From a virus, in the IMG/VR virus record IMGVR_UViG_3300032213_001813, positions 1-64,000 of that record: a stretch of DNA of 64,000 bases, one strand, 5' to 3'. Shown here piece by piece: positions 39,184-47,784 of the stretch. Numbering within the stretch: the first letter of the stretch is position 1; each line of letters begins with the position of its first letter. The notes under the pieces are model-generated. The model searched no databases and had not been told where the DNA came from. It worked only from the letters and a program-made list of their open reading frames with translations. A program made the translations under genes and the position numbers.

Positions 39184-39191
39184 TATTTATA
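39184..39191 (+). promoter_or_regulatory. Putative late-promoter motif TATTTATA
   Basis: It ends 26 bases before the ATG of the secreted nuclease, suggesting that gene and those after it are expressed late. Confidence 0.45.
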
Positions 39192-39217
39192 GTATATACA
39201 AAACAATACTATAACAT

Positions 39218-39847
39218 ATGAAAAAATTAGGTTTATCTCTATTGTTCTTATTTACTTTAATTGTTGTAAGAGCACAAGACATTGTAGTAATAAAACATAC
39301 AAATTACACAACACACTTTAGTAAATCAAAAAGATACCCAGTATTAGTACAATGGGAAACAACAAAAGCAATGGTAGGTTGTCCAACTCCCCTAAAAAGA
39401 AAGGATAACTTTAAGCCAGACCCACAATTGGTAGATGAAACTAATATTGCATTTTATTATGTAAAGAGTGGGTACGATAGAGGACACGTAATGCCGGCAG
39501 CAGATAATCTTTGCCAAACACAAGCGGTGCAGGATGAATGTTTCTACTTTAGTAATATGGTAGCACAAACACATAGATTGAATGCCGGAGATTGGAAATC
39601 ATTAGAAACTGCAACAAGAGATTGGGCATTAATTGCTTCAAAAGTAAGAGTATGGAGTGGTTCGGTTGGAGAACAAAAGAAAATAGGATTAGTATCAGTT
39701 CCTACTCAATGTTGGAAAGTAGTTCAGGTGGCAGGAAAGTGGCATGCATATTTATTCAACAATGATTTATCTAACCCAGATGGATTTCAAAATAACGAAG
39801 TACCTTTAGCACAAATAGAAAAATTGACTGGTTTCAAATTTAAGTAA
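39218..39847 (+). CDS. Secreted DNA/RNA non-specific endonuclease (DRGH family)
   Basis: 209 residues. An N-terminal signal peptide is clear: MKK, hydrophobic GLSLLFLFTLIVV, then RAQ with likely cleavage near residue 19-20. The catalytic block YDRGHVMPAADN carries the DRGH motif (87-90, general base His90), followed by FYFSNMVAQTHRLNAGDWKSLE with the Asn typical of the NUC1/EndA beta-beta-alpha-metal family. It should cut DNA and RNA in the periplasm or outside the cell. A secretion signal on a phage nuclease is unusual; possible roles are destroying competing phage DNA, thinning extracellular DNA at lysis, or recycling. Preceded by a late-type motif. Confidence 0.88.
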   Translation: MKKLGLSLLFLFTLIVVRAQDIVVIKHTNYTTHFSKSKRYPVLVQWETTKAMVGCPTPLKRKDNFKPDPQLVDETNIAFYYVKSGYDRGHVMPAADNLCQTQAVQDECFYFSNMVAQTHRLNAGDWKSLETATRDWALIASKVRVWSGSVGEQKKIGLVSVPTQCWKVVQVAGKWHAYLFNNDLSNPDGFQNNEVPLAQIEKLTGFKFK

Positions 39848-39850
39848 AAT

Positions 39851-40483
39851 ATGGCATATTTAAACCACAACATACCAACTACAAGATGTTTGATTAGAAA
39901 TGAGTTTCTTTTCAATCATACAAAAGGAAAAGGTGAATATACAAATTGTGATGTTCATAGTGTAGCTAGTATGGAGGGAATGACACCCGTATTTGAGGCA
40001 TTTTTGGAGAATGGTGTGAATTGGACAAGAAGACCCATACATGCATTTTGTTGGAAAAAAGATGCACCGGTATATCCACTAACGGAACACATTTATTGGG
40101 ATTGTTTTTCTAATTATTGTGATGTACAAATCCGAAATCGATTGAGTGGGTTGAAAGCAGAATTAATAAGCCCTAGTGGTACAAAAAGAGAGGGTACATA
40201 TATGTTTACATTAGATTGGGGATTTGAAAATAAAGCAGGTATGTTAGATGTATCATTTTCAGAGACATTTGAACATAAATGTGCACACATATTTAAAATG
40301 GATGATGGAAACTTTTTTGCATATCCAAACAATAGAATTATTTGGAAAGATAAAGCTTGGACATTTAACCAAATAAAAGAAAACCCTGGTTATATTATAG
40401 ACCATAACCTATATTCGGTAGAGGGTGAGGGTAAATTTGAAACCGATGATTCATATTTTACAGAGTTTAAAAATAAAAAATAA
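39851..40483 (+). CDS. Unknown late protein
   Basis: 210 residues, three bases after the nuclease stop, and the last base of its stop codon is the first base of the next ATG (TAATG). It is rich in Trp, Cys and aromatic residues (NCDVHSVASMEGMTPVFE, CWKKDAPVYPL, YWDCFSNYCDVQ). No signal peptide or known motif. Tight packing suggests coexpression with the nuclease and the large multidomain protein. Confidence 0.6.
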   Translation: MAYLNHNIPTTRCLIRNEFLFNHTKGKGEYTNCDVHSVASMEGMTPVFEAFLENGVNWTRRPIHAFCWKKDAPVYPLTEHIYWDCFSNYCDVQIRNRLSGLKAELISPSGTKREGTYMFTLDWGFENKAGMLDVSFSETFEHKCAHIFKMDDGNFFAYPNNRIIWKDKAWTFNQIKENPGYIIDHNLYSVEGEGKFETDDSYFTEFKNKK

Positions 40484-43400
40484 TGTCTTTAATTAACGAT
40501 ATAATAGAAAAGTGGGCTGATAGATTGGAAAATAGGGCGCCAAATCCCAATAATCCAACTCACATTAGCGAATTATCTTCCATACTAACCGAAATGGGAT
40601 TGAGTGAGATAAAAGATGAATTGATAGAAAACTTAACTGAAGCTGATAAACAATTCAGTAATCCTCTTTTAAATAAAGTAATTACTTATCAAAACGAAAA
40701 AGGAGAGCAAAAGAAAGCACCTATTGGAAATCTATTAAGATTAGCCGCTGACCATCCTGGTAGAAAGGCAGCTGAAGCAATGTTACCAAAAGATGGTACT
40801 CCTGAAAGAAAAGAATTAAACAAATCATTGGGTTCTGAAAAAGATGGTAGAAGTGTACCAACTGCTAATAATACTAAAAAAGGTGGTGAAGATAAACCAA
40901 AACCTACGGATGGTGGTGAAGATAAACCAAACGAAAAACCACAAACAAATCCAATGTTTACTAAAGATGCTGACCCAGCAATGGCGGCTAGAATAGATAC
41001 TGAAAAACAAACATTGGATAAACTTGCAAAAGCTGATAAGCCGGAACAATCTACGGAATTGGAACCTGTAAGTAGTGACCCTAATTCTAAAGCAAAGAAA
41101 TTTAAAGGAGAAACTTCTGGTAAAGATATTCAAACAATACCAATGGAAGGTGGTGGGCAGGTATATGGTACTGTTCATAGAAATAGAAAAATGGTTGATG
41201 ATATAATCAATCACATAAAAGCCACAATACCTGAAGAAAAATGGAAAGATATTGTATTTGTAGGTGAGGGTGGTTCAACTAATGATAGTGGAGAATTGGT
41301 ATTTTACGATGAAATGAAATATGCAGCTCCTAAATTCAAACAATTAGGTGCTGGTATTGATACTTGGGATGGTGATGAATTGGATGTGCATGATGACCAA
41401 TCTAAATTATACAAAAGACAGATAGAAAAAACAGGTTTTAACCAATCGCAGGTTAAAGCTGGAAACTGGGCAAGTATGATTGGGCAAGGTGAGGGTACTG
41501 ATACCATGTCTCCTAATGATTATTTAGATGATGAAGGTAAAAAGTTCTTACAAGATGAAGCAGTAAATGCTGGATTCCCACCAATAGAAAATTGGGATAA
41601 CCCAACGGATAAAGATATAGATACATTATATAGATTATCATTCCCAGAAGATTATGGTGATAAGGAAACAAAGATAAATGATATTCAAGTTGCTTTTAAT
41701 GAAATTAGAGATGAAAATCTTATAGAAAAAACAAAGCAATTACAATCACAAGGTAAAATACCGATTACAATAGCAGGTGAGAGTCATATTGAATTAGTGG
41801 ATAAAATGATGCAAAAATCAGAAAAACCGGATTCGGATTTCAAACCGGTAGAACCATCTGATGTAACTAAAGAAATACCAAAGGCAGATTCTGCTGCATT
41901 TAGTGGACAATCGGATATTGATAAAATAACAAAGCAGGAGAGAAAAGAAATCTCAATGAAAATCGATGAGTTAAATAAAATGACTCAAGATGCAATTGAA
42001 AAAGGTGAAAAAGCTCCAAACTATAACTTATGCCAAATAACTGTTCCTGGTACAAACTTATATTGTGATAACAATTTAGGAATACCAAGAGAGGATATGC
42101 CACAATTCAAAGGAAAACCACAACCCGGAACTCCGGCTGCGGATATGCCTGTTGATAAAAATGGTGAAGTAGATACCGAACCTCTATTCAAACAAATGTT
42201 GGCTGATAGAGGTGTTAAAGTATTAGATACTGAAATACCATCGGATTCCCTAAAAGCAACTCAATCAGAATTAGTTGGTTCGAAAGTGGCTGGAATGACG
42301 AAAGCATTAGAAAAAGACCCTAATCACCCAGCAATAACTGCACCAATTTATGTAAGTAGAGATGGGTATGTAGTAGATGGTCATCATCGTTGGGCAGCTG
42401 TAACTTCGGCAGCAATTAAAGCTGGAAAACCTACTGATATGAAAGTTAGGGTTATTGATATGGATGCAAAGGATATCATACCAATGGCTAACAAATTTGC
42501 GGAAGAGCAAGGTGTTGCTGCTAAAAAAGCAGATGCAAATCAAGAAGGACCTAAATCTGATATAGCTAGTGTACCAAAAGTAGAAGATGAAAAAGGTAAA
42601 ACCGCAAAAACTCCATCTGGTAAAAAATTATATAGTGTGGGTGGTGGTTATTATTCGGATAGACCGGATGGTGAACCTAAATTTATCAGAACTGAAGTAG
42701 TAGCTAGAAAAGCATTTTTGGAAGGCGATGAAAAGGCATATTTATTAATATTTGAAGCCGAATTTTCAGCAGATGTTGAAGGTGGTGAGTCTGGTAGATT
42801 TAAAGAAATACCTGAAAAAGATAGAAAAGATGCAGCTGAAGATTTAAAGGATACACAACCATCAACTGATACAACGGCTCAAAAACCAACCAAAAAAAGA
42901 GGTAAGAAAAATAAAGAATTAGACCAAACAAAAGATACAAAAAATGAATTTAATAATGGTAATCTATCAAAAGATGGTGTTACTGATGAACAATTTGGTG
43001 CTAATAAAAAAATAAAACCAACTCCAAATCAAATTAAAGTTGAACAAATTGAAAAATTCTTTTTAGATAAAAATGGAAATACAAAATTCCCTAAAAAATA
43101 TTTGAAAGTTTTAGCTAGAATGCTTAGTACAAAACCTGGTGGGGTAACTATATCTGATTTTACAGATGCGTCTGGAGCGGGTACATTATCATCAACAATG
43201 GGTGAACTACTTACATTGATGGCAGTTACTATTAAAGATGATAATGAGGCAAAAGAATTCTTTAATATGTTAAGACAGCATGTTAAATCAAATGGTAAAG
43301 ATTCAATTATTGATATTGGGTGGGTAAACTCAGCTGAAAAAGTTAGACAGACTCAATTTAATAGATATAATAGAAAATATGGAAAGGGTAATTGGGAATT

Positions 43401-44562
43401 AGATAATATGGCATGGGATGTTGAAAGTGAAGTTGATGCTATGGGTATGGAAAACTATAAACAAAATAAAGGATTCTCAACCGATGTTTATGCAAAAATT
43501 AAAGTTGGTGGAAAATACATATTAGATGAAATTTCACTTAAAAAAGAAATTAAAGCAAATTTATTGAATGCAACATCTGGTAGAGTTGCTGATATTATGG
43601 TGAGGGGATTGGCATCTGATGAAGATTTGGTAATATATGATGATTTAAACGCTAAAATAGACTCATTGATGGGACTAAAAGATGCCGCATCTAAAAGAGA
43701 AAAAGCAGAATTGGTAGCACAAAGAGATGCAATGGTTGAGAAATACAATGTTAATGTACCCGATGATGTTAAGGTATCTAATGTTCAAAAGAAGCAAAGA
43801 TTATTACATGAGGATTTTGTTAAAAAAGGAGTTAATGAAATTTCAGGGTTTTTAAATAAATTTTGTAATAAAACCGATAAGAAATATAGAGAAAATGCAG
43901 TAAATGTTATGACAACTACATTAAATCAAAAGCCTGATTATAAACCAAAAGTAACACAACAATTAGATACATTATGTTCGATAATGCCGACGGGTGGTTT
44001 CAAAACAGCTGAAGATTATAATAATGCATTAAAGGTAGCAAAAATTGGAGATACTTCGGATATGCAAAAATTAAATATGGCTTTTATGTCAGCAATTTCA
44101 TCAGAAAATCCACAATCTCAAGCTTCTAAATCACTTAATATGATTACTAAAAATTCTCATAATCACTCTAAGGCAGTTAGAAAATTTTTATTAGAAGACC
44201 CAGCTGCTAGAAGAGGATTGCTTGGTTCTATTAGAGAAGCATTTCCATTAAAAGCATTATTTGAGGGGGAAGAAAATATGATTTTAGGTGATGTTAGTGT
44301 TGATAGAGATGTATTAAAAGATGTTTTTGGAGTCGATTCATATGACCAATTGGAGCAAAAATTAACTGTAAGAGATACACCACCACCACCATCTATTGTT
44401 TATAGAGTTGCTGGTAATGAAGATATACCAGTTGCTGAAATAGTTTCTAGACCAGATGGTATTGGTTATGGTGGGAGTTGGAAACTTATTATGGCAGTAC
44501 ATCCTGATTTTGCTAAAAAATTAAAAGAATCAAATGAAAGATTAAACTCTAAAATTCAATAA
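40483..44562 (+). CDS. Large multidomain late protein (TraB-, ParB- and nuclease-like)
   Basis: 1359 residues. The N-terminal 130 residues look like a phage virion-protein start. Lys/Asp/Pro-rich linkers follow (near 130-225 and 800-860). Residues about 227-445 resemble the TraB/ChaN-EreA fold: GTVHRN, FVGEGG, and a closing ITIAGESHIELV. Residues about 575-670 resemble a ParB/sulfiredoxin fold: LKATQSE...PIYVSRDGYVVDGHHRWAAV. Residues about 1000-1022 (TDVYAKIK, then ILDEISLKKE) fit the D...E-x-(S)-x-K pattern of PD-(D/E)XK nucleases. The C-terminal 100 residues (EAFPLKALFEGEEN, then DGIGYGGSWKLIMAVHPDF) form another domain that I recall from T4-like phages. It may be a virion protein injected with DNA, or a maturation enzyme. 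Domain names are motif-level inferences. Confidence 0.6.
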   Translation: MSLINDIIEKWADRLENRAPNPNNPTHISELSSILTEMGLSEIKDELIENLTEADKQFSNPLLNKVITYQNEKGEQKKAPIGNLLRLAADHPGRKAAEAMLPKDGTPERKELNKSLGSEKDGRSVPTANNTKKGGEDKPKPTDGGEDKPNEKPQTNPMFTKDADPAMAARIDTEKQTLDKLAKADKPEQSTELEPVSSDPNSKAKKFKGETSGKDIQTIPMEGGGQVYGTVHRNRKMVDDIINHIKATIPEEKWKDIVFVGEGGSTNDSGELVFYDEMKYAAPKFKQLGAGIDTWDGDELDVHDDQSKLYKRQIEKTGFNQSQVKAGNWASMIGQGEGTDTMSPNDYLDDEGKKFLQDEAVNAGFPPIENWDNPTDKDIDTLYRLSFPEDYGDKETKINDIQVAFNEIRDENLIEKTKQLQSQGKIPITIAGESHIELVDKMMQKSEKPDSDFKPVEPSDVTKEIPKADSAAFSGQSDIDKITKQERKEISMKIDELNKMTQDAIEKGEKAPNYNLCQITVPGTNLYCDNNLGIPREDMPQFKGKPQPGTPAADMPVDKNGEVDTEPLFKQMLADRGVKVLDTEIPSDSLKATQSELVGSKVAGMTKALEKDPNHPAITAPIYVSRDGYVVDGHHRWAAVTSAAIKAGKPTDMKVRVIDMDAKDIIPMANKFAEEQGVAAKKADANQEGPKSDIASVPKVEDEKGKTAKTPSGKKLYSVGGGYYSDRPDGEPKFIRTEVVARKAFLEGDEKAYLLIFEAEFSADVEGGESGRFKEIPEKDRKDAAEDLKDTQPSTDTTAQKPTKKRGKKNKELDQTKDTKNEFNNGNLSKDGVTDEQFGANKKIKPTPNQIKVEQIEKFFLDKNGNTKFPKKYLKVLARMLSTKPGGVTISDFTDASGAGTLSSTMGELLTLMAVTIKDDNEAKEFFNMLRQHVKSNGKDSIIDIGWVNSAEKVRQTQFNRYNRKYGKGNWELDNMAWDVESEVDAMGMENYKQNKGFSTDVYAKIKVGGKYILDEISLKKEIKANLLNATSGRVADIMVRGLASDEDLVIYDDLNAKIDSLMGLKDAASKREKAELVAQRDAMVEKYNVNVPDDVKVSNVQKKQRLLHEDFVKKGVNEISGFLNKFCNKTDKKYRENAVNVMTTTLNQKPDYKPKVTQQLDTLCSIMPTGGFKTAEDYNNALKVAKIGDTSDMQKLNMAFMSAISSENPQSQASKSLNMITKNSHNHSKAVRKFLLEDPAARRGLLGSIREAFPLKALFEGEENMILGDVSVDRDVLKDVFGVDSYDQLEQKLTVRDTPPPPSIVYRVAGNEDIPVAEIVSRPDGIGYGGSWKLIMAVHPDFAKKLKESNERLNSKIQ

Positions 44563-44597
44563 AATTTCACCAAAACTATGTTTCAATCGTAATTTGA

Positions 44598-44605
44598 TAT
44601 TTATT
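44598..44605 (+). promoter_or_regulatory. Variant late-promoter motif TATTTATT
   Basis: One mismatch from TATTTATA; ends 30 bases before the ATG at 44636 in the 73-base gap. Weaker support than the perfect copies. Confidence 0.3.
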
Positions 44606-44635
44606 AAAAGAATACTGAATTACAACGAAAGATAG

Positions 44636-45049
44636 ATGAAGACACAGTTACTTTGTACGTTTACAACAAAAGAAGAGTTACAAAATACTCTACAACAAAT
44701 TAGAGAAATATATCACATAGTTTACAACTATATCTATATTTTACAAAATAAATCAAGTTTGGATGAGTTGTTTATAACGTACAATATAGATACTGCGTTT
44801 CAACCATCTACTCCATTAGAAAACACAATTCTTATCCATAGAAAGAAAGAATCAAATACTTTATATACAATCAATGCTCTTAACGAATTAGTTAAAGAAG
44901 AGAATGGTGGGGTTTTAAACTCCAACTTTGTAATTGATTGGCCTAAGTTCAAAAACTCAATTATACTTACAAACGCAACCGGTACAAAAAAGATACAAAC
45001 TCGGGTTTTTGAAGTAATCTCATTTGGAGATGAAAATAAAAGTGAGTAA
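44636..45049 (+). CDS. Unknown phage protein
   Basis: 137 residues. The central part (HRKKESNTLYTINALNELV, then NGGVLNSNFVIDWPKFKNSIIL) looks like a conserved phage protein, but I cannot name it. No membrane span, so it is not a typical holin despite lying two genes before the endolysin. Start chosen at ATG 44636 after a TATTTATT-like element. Confidence 0.6.
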   Translation: MKTQLLCTFTTKEELQNTLQQIREIYHIVYNYIYILQNKSSLDELFITYNIDTAFQPSTPLENTILIHRKKESNTLYTINALNELVKEENGGVLNSNFVIDWPKFKNSIILTNATGTKKIQTRVFEVISFGDENKSE

Positions 45050-45057
45050 TATTTATA
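45050..45057 (+). promoter_or_regulatory. TATTTATA motif at unusual distance
   Basis: The octamer overlaps the junction between two genes and ends only six bases before the ATG at 45064. If it is a real promoter, the message would be leaderless or would start within this gene, using a later ATG such as 45127. It may be a chance occurrence. Confidence 0.25.
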
Positions 45058-45063
45058 TCTGAT

Positions 45064-45834
45064 ATGTACAAAGTTAGGGGATACATCAAACCGGAAAATG
45101 CATTCCACACAATTGAAGAGTGGGAGATGATTTGCTACGAATTTTTGGGTTTGGAGCAAAAAGGATTTGATACAAGAGGTGGACAAATTGATTATAGTCC
45201 TCAATTGATAGATTTAATAAATAAACACTTCTCGTACCAACTATATATCGAAACTCAACAATTTCCAGACCAAACTCGTAAAAAGGTATTGGATTTTATT
45301 GAAGATTTTGTAAATCATAGAGTTTGGTCTTTAAGAAAAGAATATAAAGATTATTTAGTTAATATAGATAATGATAAAATTGCGTTCTTTTATTCAAGAG
45401 GTGCAACCGAACCATATCTATTATTAGATAAGCAATTTACGATGGATACTTATGGTACTACTGATGAAGAAGTAACAGTATTACATTGGACTTCAAAAGA
45501 AGGTTTGATTAATTTAGCGGATAGTGTTAAGAATGGATATAAATTTTCAGTATCAACATTTACAACACAAGCTAAAGACTTTTTTAGACCGGAGAGTAAT
45601 ATATTAGTAAAATTAAAAGGAACATTAGTAGCAGCATTCAAATCAGATGCTAAAACCTTTGCAACCGATAGAGGAAACAAAGCAGTTAATATGTTTAGGT
45701 TATCGTATCCTGGTAATGAAAGTAATCTTTGCCGTAACATAGAGGATTGTAAAGATAATAAAACAGCCCTATGGAATGAAATAGTTATAGTACCAAATGA
45801 AATTTTGGAATACAAAGAAATTAAAAAATATTAA
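45064..45834 (+). CDS. Unknown late protein with weak ADP-ribosyltransferase-like C-terminus
   Basis: 256 residues. The C-terminal half has LHWTSKEGLINLADSV (a His in a strand followed by a helix), a SVSTFTTQ segment and a final ALWNEIVIVPNEILEYKEI. That order resembles the His...Ser/Thr...Glu layout of ADP-ribosyltransferase folds, where the NEIV glutamate would be catalytic. The resemblance is weak and could be fortuitous. The N-terminal half is helical and charged. The next start (45839) lies four bases after its stop, so it is probably coexpressed with the endolysin. Confidence 0.5.
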   Translation: MYKVRGYIKPENAFHTIEEWEMICYEFLGLEQKGFDTRGGQIDYSPQLIDLINKHFSYQLYIETQQFPDQTRKKVLDFIEDFVNHRVWSLRKEYKDYLVNIDNDKIAFFYSRGATEPYLLLDKQFTMDTYGTTDEEVTVLHWTSKEGLINLADSVKNGYKFSVSTFTTQAKDFFRPESNILVKLKGTLVAAFKSDAKTFATDRGNKAVNMFRLSYPGNESNLCRNIEDCKDNKTALWNEIVIVPNEILEYKEIKKY

Positions 45835-45838
45835 AACT

Positions 45839-46705
45839 ATGTTATTGAAAAGAGGAGATAATAACGAAGATGTAAAAAAATTACAAACCAAATTGGGATT
45901 AGAACCAATTGGTAATTTTGGCCCGAAAACGGAAGATGCTGTAAAAGCATGGCAAGCAAAGAATGGTTTAACTGCCGATGGCATTGTTGGACCTAATACT
46001 TGGAACAAAATTATGGGAGTTACCCAAGTTCCAAAACCAGTAGCACAACCAACCGCACCTGCACCACAACCTGTTGCATCTGCACCTGTTGCAAGTGTAG
46101 CTGGATTGAATTTAGCAAAATTAAAAGGACATATTCCTGATGCAGTAATTGCAATGATACCCGATACCGCTGCAAAGTTTGGTATCAATACACCATTACG
46201 ATTGGCACACTTCTTAGCACAATGTGGACACGAAAGTGGAGGATTTAGAGCAACGCAAGAAAACCTAAACTATTCTGCGAAAGGTTTGATGGGTATATTC
46301 AAAAAGTATTTCCCAACTTCAGCATTAGCAGCAGCTTACGAAAGAAAGCCGGAAAAGATTGCAAATAGAGTATATGGTGGTAGAATGGGTAATGGAGCAG
46401 AAGCAAGTGGTGAGGGTTACAAATTCAGAGGAAGAGGATACATCCAATTGACAGGAAAAGAAAACTATACTGCATTTGGTAAATCAATAGGTGAAGATAT
46501 GACAGTGAATCAAGATAAAGTAGCAGGACCATATGCATTATTATCAGCAGCTTGGTTCTTTTCTAAAAACGGATTACATAGAATAGCAGATGAGGGAAGT
46601 TCAGATGCAGTTGTAACAAAAATTACTAAAAGAGTAAACGGGGGTACAATTGGTTTGGCAGACAGAATCAAACATTTCAAAGAGTACTATCACTTATTAG
46701 CATAA
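45839..46705 (+). CDS. Endolysin: peptidoglycan-binding domain plus GH19-type hydrolase
   Basis: 288 residues from ATG 45839, four bases after the previous stop; an earlier in-frame ATG at 45797 would add 14 residues overlapping that gene. Residues 1-60 are a peptidoglycan-binding domain (LLKRGDNNEDVKKLQTKLG, GPKTEDAVKAWQ, DGIVGPNTWNKI). An Ala/Pro linker follows. Residues about 85-285 are a GH19/chitinase-type muramidase: LAHFLAQCGHESGGF with a candidate catalytic Glu, then QENLNYSAKGL, and YKFRGRGYIQLTGKENY. It degrades the cell wall at lysis. No signal peptide, so release would need a holin, which I do not see nearby. Ends at a strong terminator. Confidence 0.92.
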   Translation: MLLKRGDNNEDVKKLQTKLGLEPIGNFGPKTEDAVKAWQAKNGLTADGIVGPNTWNKIMGVTQVPKPVAQPTAPAPQPVASAPVASVAGLNLAKLKGHIPDAVIAMIPDTAAKFGINTPLRLAHFLAQCGHESGGFRATQENLNYSAKGLMGIFKKYFPTSALAAAYERKPEKIANRVYGGRMGNGAEASGEGYKFRGRGYIQLTGKENYTAFGKSIGEDMTVNQDKVAGPYALLSAAWFFSKNGLHRIADEGSSDAVVTKITKRVNGGTIGLADRIKHFKEYYHLLA

Positions 46706-46707
46706 AC

Positions 46708-46737
46708 AAAAGGGAGAACGAAAGTTTTCCCTTTTTT
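46708..46737 (+). terminator. Intrinsic terminator after endolysin
   Basis: AAAAGGGAGAAC (46708-46719) pairs with GTTTTCCCTTTT (46724-46735) across a GAAA tetraloop, then more Ts. It closes the late block before the replication genes. Confidence 0.85.
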
Positions 46738-46738
46738 A

Positions 46739-46770
46739 TTTGGAATTGTAACAAATTATTAGTATCTTTG
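46739..46770 (+). promoter_or_regulatory. Bacteroidota-type promoter P1 upstream of gp32
   Basis: TTTG 46739-46742, 20-base spacer, TATCTTTG 46763-46770. First of two tandem promoters in the gp32 leader. Confidence 0.7.
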
Positions 46771-46818
46771 TTACAATTATATGAAAAATATCTGCATAAA
46801 AAAAAGTTTAAAAAAACA

Positions 46819-46850
46819 TTTGGTATTATCAAATATTCTTCGTATCTTTG
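46819..46850 (+). promoter_or_regulatory. Bacteroidota-type promoter P2 upstream of gp32
   Basis: TTTG 46819-46822, 20-base spacer, TATCTTTG 46843-46850. It lies 80 bases downstream of P1 with identical architecture. Confidence 0.7.
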
Positions 46851-46861
46851 TAAGAACGTTA

Positions 46862-46895
46862 TATTTATATAGGACGTCGGTGTAGGACAGACACC
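46862..46895 (+). promoter_or_regulatory. Late-type motif and hairpin in gp32 leader
   Basis: TATTTATA at 46862-46869, just downstream of P2, so gp32 may also be transcribed late. A small hairpin follows: GGTGT (46879-46883) pairs with ACACC (46891-46895) around a loop containing AGGAC, and AGGAC also occurs just upstream at 46871-46875. T4 gp32 represses its own translation through a leader pseudoknot; whether this element acts similarly is speculation. Confidence 0.35.
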
Positions 46896-46936
46896 CAAAT
46901 AAAACCATAAAACATAAACTCTTAAAACTCAAAAAA

Positions 46937-47773
46937 ATGGCTATTAATTTAGATGCTATCAGAGGTAGACTGAACAAACTACAATCAACCACATCGAAGA
47001 AAGTAGAATTGTGGAAACCAACACCGGGCAAACATCAAATCCGTTTAGTTCCGTATAAGTTCAACGAAGAGAATCCTTTTATTGAACTTTATTTTCATTA
47101 CAACATTAACAACAAATCTTATTTATCTCCAATGTCATTTGGCAGACCGGACCCAATTGTTGAGTTCGCTGACAAATTAAAACGTATGGGTGATAAGGAA
47201 GATTGGAAAGCAGCGAAAAAGATGGAGCCGAAACTTCGTACATTCGTACCAGTATTGGTAAGGGGTGAAGAAGGAGAAGGTGTTCGTTTTTGGGGTTTCG
47301 GTAAGACTGTTTACCAAGAAATCTTAGGATATATGGCTGACCCAGACTACGGCGATATTACTGACCCAACAACTGGTAGAGATATCACTGTTGAGATTGT
47401 ATCGGCTGAAGATAGTGGTACATCATACCCTGTTACAACAATCAGAGTAAAACCAAAAGAAACACCATTGGTAGAATCAGCGGAGGAAACTAAGAAATTC
47501 CTTACAAGCCAAATGGAAATCACAGACCTTTATCAAGAATTAACTTATTCAGAGTTGAAAAGTGTGTTAGAGGGATGGTTAAACCCATCTGCAACCGGTG
47601 ATGATGAATTAGAAACATCAGTATCGGCTCAAACATTATCTTCAACGGCATCACCTGCGGAATCGGTAATTCCAACACCAACACCGAAAGTGGAGGCAGT
47701 AACGGAAGCACCAGCACCAACTAAGAAATTAGATGATGTAACATCTGCATTTGATGACCTTTTCAACAACTAA
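46937..47773 (+). CDS. Single-stranded DNA-binding protein, gp32-like
   Basis: 278 residues (T4 gp32 is 301). The N-terminus (RGRLNKLQSTTSKKVELW) has the basic LAST-like segment used for cooperativity. The OB-fold core includes KHQIRLVPYKFN, FIELYFHYNI and RFWGFGKTVYQEILGY. The C-terminus is acidic and ends DDVTSAFDDLFNN, the usual protein-interaction tail. The Cys residues that bind zinc in T4 gp32 are absent, so this is probably a zinc-free version. It coats ssDNA and organises replication and recombination with UvsX, the helicase and the polymerase. UvsX follows 11 bases downstream. Confidence 0.88.
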   Translation: MAINLDAIRGRLNKLQSTTSKKVELWKPTPGKHQIRLVPYKFNEENPFIELYFHYNINNKSYLSPMSFGRPDPIVEFADKLKRMGDKEDWKAAKKMEPKLRTFVPVLVRGEEGEGVRFWGFGKTVYQEILGYMADPDYGDITDPTTGRDITVEIVSAEDSGTSYPVTTIRVKPKETPLVESAEETKKFLTSQMEITDLYQELTYSELKSVLEGWLNPSATGDDELETSVSAQTLSSTASPAESVIPTPTPKVEAVTEAPAPTKKLDDVTSAFDDLFNN

Positions 47774-47784
47774 AATAAGTTATT

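Noticed and set aside
44636-45049. Holin candidate before the endolysin
   Set aside because: No membrane-spanning segment in the protein.
45797-45838. Upstream ATG for the endolysin
   Set aside because: It overlaps the previous gene and adds residues foreign to peptidoglycan-binding domains.
46781-46885. 34-residue open frame in the gp32 leader
   Set aside because: It overlaps the second promoter and late motif, with no conserved feature or plausible role.
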